NCBI GenBank assembly: GCA_002104935.1
Contig: MCGT01000011.1
Location: forward strand, 496,001 to 560,000
DNA from: Hesseltinella vesiculosa
Lineage: Eukaryota > Mucoromycota > Mucoromycetes > Mucorales > Cunninghamellaceae
Direction: 5' to 3'
DNA length: 64,000 nt
The position numbers and the translations under genes are program-made. The notes under the pieces are model-generated. The model searched no databases and was not told where the DNA came from. It was given only the letters and a program-made list of their open reading frames with translations. Below are positions 56,545 through 64,000 of the stretch, piece after piece (positions within the stretch are counted from its first letter, which is position 1; the number at the start of each line of letters is the position of its first letter).

Positions 56545-56719
56545 GTGAGAACGCAAAGGCGCAGAGCTCGTTTTTGTTGTTTCTGAGGACCGTGTCTGTG
56601 CTACTCCATTGCAATGGTACAAGTCAAGTGAAATAAACATAAGGAAAAGAAAACACACTTACGGCAAGACTGGAGCGAGGACGTTTTGATTTTGAAGAGA
56701 ATGCTGACTGAGGGTCCAT
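53360..56719 (-). CDS. Zn(II)2Cys6 fungal-specific transcription factor
   Basis: Exons 56719-56663, 56444-55289 and 55209-53360 give 1,020 residues. Exon 1 encodes MDPQSAFSSKSKRPRSSLA; exon 2 starts CIRCRKKKVKC, then SCGRC and LPC, a canonical C-x2-C-x6-C-x6-C-x2-C-x6-C cluster. A short heptad stretch (DDLKERMQRMQSDLVMMKS) follows, likely for dimerisation. The middle-homology region runs from about 270 (HYPSLKPPGRDDTT) to about 620 and includes ERSSLAYLYIGLAIRMAQDL and KRLWWSAYWLDLCAALDSNRP, the fungal-trans core. The last 350 residues are Ser/Ala/Pro/Gln-rich, a likely activation region. The regulator class often controls nearby catabolic genes, but no target is evident here. Intron 1 contains a 67-nt homopolymer. 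Confidence 0.93.
56476..56542. repeat. A67 homopolymer in intron 1 of the Zn2Cys6 gene
   Basis: 67 consecutive A on the plus strand, T on the coding strand, ending 31 nt before the 3' splice acceptor at 56445. It lies where a polypyrimidine tract would, but is far longer than others in the window. Confidence 0.9.
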
Positions 56720-58994
56720 GAGACGGGAAGGGTGGGAAAAAAATTGAAAAGGGCGGACTGAAAATAAACAAGAGGGATGTTAGGGATTAAAACATACAAT
56801 GAACGAGTAGAGTAATCACAATAAAGTGTATTAATGACAAGAAGGGTATTGGAGGGTATGAAAATAATGAATGCAGAACAAAAAAAGACGAAGAAAAAAA
56901 AAAAAGAGCGGAAAAAGGGGTCGATGAATCAATTTTTAGGCCTATTTTTTTTTTTTTTTTATCTTTGGGTTGGCGCGCTTGTCTAGCCTTGTGAAGCTCC
57001 TAGCTGTTTGATGATTGGTCGATATTTTACATCTTTGTTCCTTTTTGGACACGATGACTACACTTGCACTCATCCCTCCATAAATCGTTTGACTTGTTTT
57101 TGCATCAGGCAGCCAGATTTTTTTTCCTTGTGAGGATGTTCGTTATCCTGAATGTTCTATGACCCCCCCTTTTTTTTTTTACTGGGCTAAGGGAGCCGCG
57201 GTTGACGTCATGGTTGCACAATGCCAACTTCTGTCACCGCTGCCGTAGTTCAATCTCGTTTCACGCCAACGGCCCAGGGCCACTTTTATTTTTTCCCATC
57301 ACACTGCATTTTTACACGATTGCGGCTGTGGCTGTGTGCGTTATCTGATGCATGGTGGTAGAGAAGCGGAGGAAAGATTTGCCGTTGAGCTGGCTGAACG
57401 CCATTGGCATCTTGACATGGTGCCTGGGCTTTCCCTGGCTTGCGGGGTTGTTTTCCTCGGGATTTTCGTCCTGAGGTTTCAAAAAAGGAAACGCTTCAAG
57501 CACGCCACACGCAGCCTGGCCCAAAGAAAAAGAAAACACGGAGATGCATGACATTGTGACAAACCCGAGGCAGATTAGTCATCACTTTGGTTCGGTCAAG
57601 CTTTGTACCAATACTGAAAAAAAGGGTCGCCTCCACTTTTTTCTGGGTCGTTCCGTGGCCGCCTTTCTTGGCAATCCTTTTTCATTGGTGCTCGGTGAGA
57701 CACAAAAATAAAAAGGCGACTCCAAGACTCGTCGGTTCTGAGATGTGTTTTGTATAATAGGATCATAGAAGGCGATAGAAAAGCAAGACGATCCTAAAAG
57801 ATATCAACACGCGGGTCCATTGGACACGTCATAAAAAAAAAGAATGGATACTACAAGATGGCCACCAACATTTGGCGCGAGCCTGGCTTACTGTATGTTT
57901 GAGCCGTGAATCCATTTTTTTATCAGGCAAACCCAATCGAACGAACCGTCAAAGTATCTCTAGTGCGCGAAAAAGGGAAATCAAGCGCACGCGATACCTT
58001 GTCTTTTGCATGCGAGTCGCGAAGGACAGATATTTTTGAGCTGCTTTCGTCAAGCCAAGCTGGGGAGAGTGGCATTGAAACAGGCGCGCTATCAAAGAAG
58101 ATATTACTGGCATTAGAACTCATTGTAAATGGCAACATGAGCGTCTGGATTACTTTTCAATGATGAGCAGCTGCTGTGCAAGCACTGGCCAGGAATAGAA
58201 GGGCACTGTGCGGAAATTGAATTTGACCATCCGTTTTTTTTTTCATTTTCACTTGAAAAAAAAAATGCTACATAGCACTTTTGAGTGATTCGATCGATGT
58301 AAAATGTTGCACAAGTGCGCACATGCACGAAGGATGATGGTGTTGAAAAAGTCAGGTCGATTGATGAAGATCGCTCAGCCAACGTTTGATCACTTTCGTT
58401 TTGACATCCCCGATCCTCCAGCTAAAAAAACGGCATTTTCCTCAGGGTCCTACCCATCCCATCTGACCGAAAAACGCAGAAAAAAAGAAAAATGTCAACG
58501 TGAGCCTTCTTTTCTTATTTTTTTTTTTTCAATCACTTGACAACATTCACCTCCTTCCAGTGCTCTTCAATACATCTTTACTCGTTATTTGAGCAAAAAA
58601 ACGTCCTGTATTACAAAGCATGTAGTGCGCTGTGATAAAAAAAGCTCTCACGTTTCAGTGTGCTTTGAGTTCTCTGCTCAATGTAAAGTTTTGCATGGTG
58701 GTCTCCTACAGTTTATGTCGGCACCCATGGTAATTTTCCAACCAGAGAAAATAAAAAGAACAGATCTGAAAGACCTCCACCAGAATGTAAACCAACAGCA
58801 TGTCGACCTTGGCCACGCCAAGCCTGACGCTGAGCCTGGGCTTGTATAAAATTGACTCAAACAATTTGCTCCAGCTAGAGGAACGGAAGATAACATAGGC
58901 CATGCCCTGCGACTGACTTTATTGTAGATAGCATGAATGGATTGCATTATTTATTCACGGAGGAGTGTCTAGAGGCGGGAATGGTGAGACTGGG
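56720..58994. other. Intergenic region, 2.3 kb, with repeat copy B
   Basis: No supported gene. A 71-codon frame near 57336-57551 has a hydrophobic stretch (GLSLACGVVFLGIFVL) followed by basic residues but no start or splice context. Frames at about 57906-58163 are open on both strands. Together with the repeat at 58207-58500 this may be a decayed element. Confidence 0.45.
58207..58500 (+). repeat. Dispersed diverged repeat, copy B
   Basis: Counterpart of 999-1290 in the same orientation. Conserved blocks are TGTGCGGAAATTGAA, TTTGACCATCC, AGCACTTTTGAGTGATT, GGATGATGGTG, CTCAGCCAAC and GATCACTTTCGTTTTGACA. It lacks the six-base insertion ATTCAA found in copy A. Neither copy overlaps a gene. 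Confidence 0.7.
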
Positions 58995-60137
58995 CTAAAG
59001 CTTGATTTGGAATTCGTAAAAATCGCGCGCACAGTGCAGGTGCTTGTCCTTGTCCTGGCCAAAGGTGCCCAAGGCGAGCTGGCGTACTTCTTCCATAACA
59101 CTGAGCGACTCGGGACTCTCGTCTCCCTTGTACCGTGAGCTAAAATGGGTCAGGATCAGCGTGTGAGCTCCAAGGCGTTTAGCAAAGGCGCCTGCCATTT
59201 GTGGTGTGGAGTGACCGTGGGCAATACAGCGTTCTTCGACGAGCTCTTCGGTGACGGACCCGGCATCCATGCTGGTGAGGGCATTGGTCGCTTCGTGCAC
59301 GAGCAGCTGTGGTTGAGAGCAAAAGGAGGCGATGTTGGACGGGTCACAGGTGTCACCGAGAATGACAACCTGGCGGCCGGGTACTTTGCTAGGAGGTTCG
59401 ATGCGGGTGCCATCCGGGAGATCGATGGGCTGGCCGGACCGTTGCAGTTTGCCAAGGAGAGAAAGGGGCTGCTTGATACCTTGGGCCAGCAGGGCATCGG
59501 CGTTGCGCAAGAGGACGGGGCGGATGGCGGCGATGTCGATGGTGCCTAGAATGTCGGGTTCCTGGATGACAAAGCCGATCGAGGGAATCGAGTGTTTGAT
59601 GGGCGTGGCGGTGACCTTGAAGCCGGCGCCGATGTCGAGTTGCACGGCAAGTGGCAGGTCGTTTGTGCTGGTCAGCCGAAGGTTTTCGCCTGGCAGCTCT
59701 TGGGAATAAAGCTGCTCGTTGGCATCTTCAGGGTCATCTGGGAAAAGGATCTCATGGACGCGATAGGTGCGCTCCAGAGTGGTATAGGTACTTTTCATGG
59801 TGGTACGGAGCCATTGCCGCAGACGAGATGGCCCATAGATCTCTAATGGAGGACAGGCGTAGGAGGGATCGGCACTGTCACCGCCAGTGTTTGTGCCTGT
59901 GGAGCATAAGAGCGGACCCAGGCCAAAACAGTGGTCGCCATGCATGTGGGTGATAAAGATCTTAGTGATGCGTCCCATCTTGAGTTGGCTTTTTTGAAAC
60001 TGATGTTGCGTCGCTTCGCCACAGTCAAACAGCCAAATGTCGCCATTCACTCGCAAGGCCATGCTCTGATGATTGCGTGTTGTACTTGGTTGGGCACTGC
60101 TGGTGCCAAGAAATGTAATGTCCATAGGAACAACCAT
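58995..60137 (-). CDS. Short-form tRNase Z (ElaC1-type ribonuclease Z)
   Basis: 380 residues, intronless, the size of the short form. It removes the 3' trailer of tRNA precursors. MDITFLGTSSAQPS opens the metallo-beta-lactamase fold, and WLFDCGEATQHQ follows. The zinc motif ITHMHGDHCFGLGPLL gives H-x-H-x-D-H, ATPIKHSIPSIGFV the third ligand set, VVILGDTCDP the bridging Asp, and HGHSTPQMAG the last His. The first ATG (60137) gives MVVPMDITF; the next, at 60125, matches the start of animal ELAC1 and is an equally good choice. Upstream is a T-rich region. The short form is common in animals and early-diverging fungi, while most ascomycetes rely on a long form. A second, long tRNase Z may exist elsewhere. 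Confidence 0.95.
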   Translation of the reverse strand: MVVPMDITFLGTSSAQPSTTRNHQSMALRVNGDIWLFDCGEATQHQFQKSQLKMGRITKIFITHMHGDHCFGLGPLLCSTGTNTGGDSADPSYACPPLEIYGPSRLRQWLRTTMKSTYTTLERTYRVHEILFPDDPEDANEQLYSQELPGENLRLTSTNDLPLAVQLDIGAGFKVTATPIKHSIPSIGFVIQEPDILGTIDIAAIRPVLLRNADALLAQGIKQPLSLLGKLQRSGQPIDLPDGTRIEPPSKVPGRQVVILGDTCDPSNIASFCSQPQLLVHEATNALTSMDAGSVTEELVEERCIAHGHSTPQMAGAFAKRLGAHTLILTHFSSRYKGDESPESLSVMEEVRQLALGTFGQDKDKHLHCARDFYEFQIKL

Positions 60138-60309
60138 CAGGGGCAAATAAGATATGAAAAAAAAAAAAGTGGAAAAAAGGAAAAATTTGTTTTTTTTAAT
60201 ATCATCATCTGCCGCAGCTCCAAGCTAGGATTGAGGCGTTGCAACAGGAAAATTATGAAATACAATAAAATTACATGACAAGGGACACCAAGAATAAGAA
60301 AAAGGATGT

Positions 60310-62254
60310 CTACATTATATTACAGGTTTTTTCTTGATCTCGAGTCATACGGGCGATTTGATCGGGGGAGAACTTGCGGCCGGTGAAGGCTTCGACATCT
60401 TCGATTGCCTGTTCGCGCTCGTTGTCGAGTTTCTTTCTCTTGATTTCCTTGGGAAAGTACATGAGCATGAATTTCTCCATCGAGCCATCGAGATTCAGGG
60501 CGCTGGCTTGGCCAACGGCGGTGTCATGGCGGCAGAGAGGGCAGGCCATCATGCGTTTGCGCTGGGCCTTGATTAGACACCGCACGCAAAACATGTGACC
60601 ACACACAAGACGGATCGGGCGCCACGCCAGACTCATGCACACAGGGCACGCTAAACCGTTTTTAAAAAAAAGGGTGAGTGTGAGAAAAGAGTTGTCTCGC
60701 GTTCATGATTTTGTCAGAGCACTTGCAGTAATCATCCGGCTGAGGTATAATGGTTGTAAGCTTGTCTATGATTGAGGTATAAAGCATCTTGGCCAGCTTT
60801 GGGGTGAAAAATTGATCAGCACCAACGAAATCAGGGAAACGGGAGCTGGCACTAGAAGGAAGGCAGGGTGAGTGGTTGGGGTTGCTTCTCTTTGAGGCTT
60901 ACGTCAACCCACTGCGCTTATCGTGTTTCTTGAGGATCTTGGTCATGGCGGTCTGATTGAGGGCTTGGTAATGTTTGATGGTGATCAGTTCCGTGTTCAG
61001 GGCCATGAACTGTTTGAGTGCGTTCTGCGACACCTTGTTCTTCAACTTCTTGACCTGCAAGGAGAAAAGAGGAGTGAGATGACACGCGCATGAAAAAAAC
61101 GCGGTGAGTGTCGCTTACCAAATTTTCCTGCATCAGCCGACTTGTGAACCAGGCCATCTGCTGCTTTGCCTTTTGGATGGAGTGGATAGACCGGTCGGTT
61201 TCGATTCTTCCTTCAAAGATCTGAGCATCCATGTAAAGACTGAAGATTTGACGCCATGTATACATGTCGGATTTTTCATTGGGAGAAGCCTACGAATGGA
61301 ACACTTAGGAATCTAAGCCTCTTGGTTTCGTCCGTGCCCTTACCACCTTGACCATGCGTGTTTCCAGCTCATCAATATCGGCTTCGAATTGATCATAGGT
61401 CTCGGACTGCAAGCGGACAGCGCCTTGTAATTCGTTCATCAGCATGAAAAAGAATTCGTCGTCGCGTTCCAATTCCACGACGATGCTGCGCAAATTCGGA
61501 TCAGGGCGTGGTGGTTCGATCATGCATTCGTCACTAGACGTTGATTCATGGCCACTGGAGACATGGTCCTCGTCCCTTTGTGCCATGGTCAGTTCGGTCA
61601 AGTCACGGATGATCTGGGCGCTGGAGCGGCGACGGCGGCGAGGCCGAGGACGTTTGGCCGGTAATTGCGGCTTTGGGTCAAGGATGGAAGAAGAGGGGCT
61701 GCCGGACAGAGGTGACAGTTGGTCTTTGTCGTTCTCTGCGTCAGAGTCCGAGTCGTTCTGGTCATTGTCGTCTTCGTCATCCTCACCGTCATCAGCTGAA
61801 AGTTTAAAAAAGTCGGTATTATCGTGGCTGTGCTGATAGGAAAGACCAGGGTACGGTTGGGCGTCGTTGCTTTCAATGATACCAGAGAGTTGATCCATTA
61901 CTTTTTTGTTGGATGCATCATAGGTGAATTTGATACAAGGGCGAATATTTGGTGCTTCGCCTAATGCAGAAAAAAAAAGGGGGGTTGGTTTGTTTATGCG
62001 CTTTGCCCCTCGTTTTGTTTTCTACCTGTGAAATAGTATTCGACCTGCGGGGCATCGGCATTGGGGGCTTCTTCAACGGGTTGATCGTGCTGTTCTAGAC
62101 ATTGGTGTAGCATGGACACGGACACACCATGGCCTTGGATCTCATGGGCCACCTTGGCAATGACTTTTTTCAGCTTTTTATACTGGATTAGATATGGTCG
62201 CCATTCCTTGGGGATATTCTCGGATTCGGATTCTAAGGTTTTAGCAAACTTCAT
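60310..62254 (-). CDS. SPX-RING E3 ubiquitin ligase
   Basis: About seven exons. The start ATG at 62254 gives MKFAKTLESESENIPKEWRP, the standard SPX opening. YKKLKKVIAKVAHEI follows, an acidic Asp/Glu/Ser linker, then a basic RPRPRRRRRSS patch. The SPX core resumes with the last helices: VSQNALKQFMALNTELITIK, then YQALNQTAMTKILKKHDK, whose lysines bind inositol pyrophosphates. The RING is C3HC4: CPVCMSLAWRPIRLVCGHMF, then CVRC and CPLC. It ends KFSPDQIARMTRDQEKTCNI. SPX-RING proteins such as fission yeast Pqr1 restrain phosphate uptake and storage under high inositol pyrophosphate; the role here is by analogy. Stop at 60310; the gene is separated from tRNase Z by 172 bp, same strand. Confidence 0.93.
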
Positions 62255-62730
62255 ACTAATTTCATGATACTCCCTTTGCTGACCAAACACAACAAAGGTG
62301 AAGAAGAATGTATGAGATTTTTAAGAAAAAAGGTGAAGGAAAAAAAAATAGAAAAAAAGAAAACGAGCTGGCTTTTGTCCAATGCTGAATTTGCGTCTTT
62401 TTTACTTTCAGCCTCCGAGCCTGGTAAAAGGGTCGTCATTGGCCCCGAGTGTACCACACGTGCACACTCATGACCAGACTGTACAACGGGGGGAGTCAGA
62501 GGAGGTTGAATCATAGAAAAATTTTTTCTCAACGGGCAAATATGATCACGTCGAAGGATCACGCTCCTATTTTTTTTAAACGGCTTTATTTGTTTAGATG
62601 TTAAGTATATATTACAATTCTACGCGAGGAATGAGATAAGGAAAAGGATTAAACAATAAAAAAGATGCAACATGGTAAAGAGAGATAGGAAGTATGCTTT
62701 CAAAATGCAAAGAAAAAAGAGGAGCTATTT
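62255..62730. other. Promoter of the SPX-RING gene and 3' end of the MFS gene
   Basis: 476 bp of A-rich sequence, with the 3' UTR of the MFS gene from about 62580. No additional gene. Confidence 0.5.
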
Positions 62731-64000
62731 TCATGCCGCTTGATCTGCCTTTTCTTGAGGAGCAGGGCGCTTGGCCGCTGCGCCAGCGAACTTTGTGTTC
62801 TTGATAAATAAGGAACAGATAAAAGAAAGACCCGAGGCGGCCAATGGAACAATGAAGACGGTGTGAAGGGCTTGGTAGTAAGCATGGATCAAAGGTTCTT
62901 GAGCATAGTCAGGCAAGTTTCGGATGAACAGGTAGTTTTTCAACGCACCACCTTCTTCCGCAATGGCCTAGAAGGGAAAGGTGAGCCACAATGCAAAAAA
63001 AAAAAATAAAAAAATAAAAAATAAACGACGTCTTTGACTTACGAGAATCGAGGGATCAAGCAAAGTGAACTGGTGTTTTAAGAACACTTGCATCAGTACT
63101 TGATAGATGGCTACGCCAATGCCGGAAGCCAGCACCATGAAGAAGTTGGTCTGGAAAGGGTGTGAGATAAAATCGCGCTTTTTTCATTGCCACTTACCAA
63201 ACCGGTAGCAATCGCCATTTCTTCTCGCTTTGCAGCACCTTGCACAGCCAAAATCACATTGGACATGGATAAACCAAAACAAAGACCTGGTGATAAACAA
63301 AAAAAAAAAAAAATGAGCGCCCTAACCTCAGGAAGGCTGACAAAGAGAGGGTAGCGTATTACCGCAGAGAGTCAAGTAACCAACTTGCTGACCGAAAGAG
63401 CTGTTTTCGTTGACAGTAAAGAAGAGGCCAAAACCAAGGACGTTGATAGCAGCACCAATGACGATGTAGACCTTGATATAAGGGAAATAATACAAGGCAT
63501 TGGCACTGCCGACGGAGCCCACAATTAACAGAGCCATGTAAGGAATCAATCGAATGCCAGACCACATGCTGTCGGCGCCAAACACGGATTGGAACATGAC
63601 AGGACCAAAGTAAAGCGTGCCGATGAACGACATACCGAGGCAAATATTGTAAATGTACAATATCGTGATTTCTGGCTTGAAAATAATACGGCCAGGAAGG
63701 AGCTACAACAAATAAAGAAAGAGTGAGCTGGCTTGTGGTGGGCAAAAAAGGGACGGCTTACAGGTTCCTTAACGACCCAGCCTTCAACGATGATCAATGA
63801 AACCAAGGACACGCCAGCGCCAACAAAAGGGCCAATGGCATGAGAGCTGCCCCAACTGCGGAGAAGAAAGAAAGTGAGCAGATCTGTGCTTTAAAAAAGA
63901 GAGGCTTACCCATAGACTGGGCCCCAGCTGAGAGCCAGCAAGATACAGCATACAAAAGCCACAGAGAAAATGGTTCCTAGGTAGTCAATGCGCTTCAACT
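62731..64000 (-). CDS. MFS transporter, DHA2-type (N-terminal part outside window)
   Basis: C-terminal about 350 residues, continuing past the right edge. The first visible exon reads RIDYLGTIFSVAFVCCILLA then LSWGPVYG, the central-loop and TM7 start of 14-TM drug:H+ antiporters. Next exons give SSHAIGPFVGAGVSLVSLII, LLPGRIIFKPEIT, a TM block with YFGPVMFQSVFGADSMWSGI then RLIPYMA, GLSMSNVILAVQGAAKREEM with IAT, and the C-terminus FICSLFIKNTKF followed by a polar tail ending KADQAA. Introns are short and phase-consistent. Family members export drugs, siderophores or amino acids; the substrate is undetermined. Stop codon complement at 62731-62733. Confidence 0.9.

Noticed and set aside
57336..57551. 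71-codon frame with a hydrophobic segment
   Set aside because: Short, both strands open, no promoter or splice context and no family resemblance.

Overview
The window looks like nuclear DNA of an early-diverging filamentous fungus, most likely Mucoromycota. This is inferred from gene content and not from any search. Genes are intron-rich, with short GT-AG introns of about 47-120 nt. A and T homopolymers are abundant in introns and flanks. Gene content mixes fungal families (Zn2Cys6 regulator, Ecl1-like, SPX-RING, DHA2 transporter, long-chain alcohol oxidase) with genes shared with animals but missing from many yeasts (DP-type E2F partner, exportin-4, SLC49-type transporter, PTTG1IP-like membrane protein). 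I found no rRNA, tRNA, intact transposon or CRISPR. Coding exons were rebuilt by hand from splice signals. In the multi-exon models where I summed every exon, the total is divisible by three.

Layout. 1-9 kb: the 3' end of a P450, an SLC49-type MFS transporter and exportin-4. 9.5-21.6 kb: a hidden two-exon Ecl1-like gene, a Myb/SANT protein, a divergent cystathionine beta-synthase-like protein, an AP180/CALM clathrin adaptor, a PTTG1IP-like protein, a small secreted cysteine-rich protein, a bHLH factor and a histidine acid phosphatase. 22-23.5 kb: an FHA nuclear protein. 23.7-40.3 kb: three complete P450 paralogues (one minus, two plus) with the same architecture as the partial one at the left edge, then a small secreted protein, a long-chain fatty alcohol oxidase and a GHSMGG lipase-like hydrolase. 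40.7-53 kb: S-adenosylmethionine synthetase, a box C/D snoRNA whose guide matches 18S rRNA, a TLC-domain membrane protein, an F-box/LRR protein, a CBS-PB1 tail-anchored protein and a DP transcription factor. 53-64 kb: a Zn2Cys6 regulator, short-form tRNase Z, an SPX-RING ubiquitin ligase and a partial DHA2 transporter.

The most coherent functional neighbourhood is 23.7-40.3 kb. Tandem P450s beside an alcohol oxidase and a lipase would fit hydroxylation and onward oxidation of long-chain lipids, but the substrate is inference. The observations I rate highest are the CBS-like protein that keeps its PLP lysine while nearly every other active-site motif is changed, the snoRNA with a 17-nt 18S match and a 13-bp terminal stem, the hidden Ecl1-like gene, two likely GC-AG introns, and a diverged 0.3-kb repeat present near both ends of the window.
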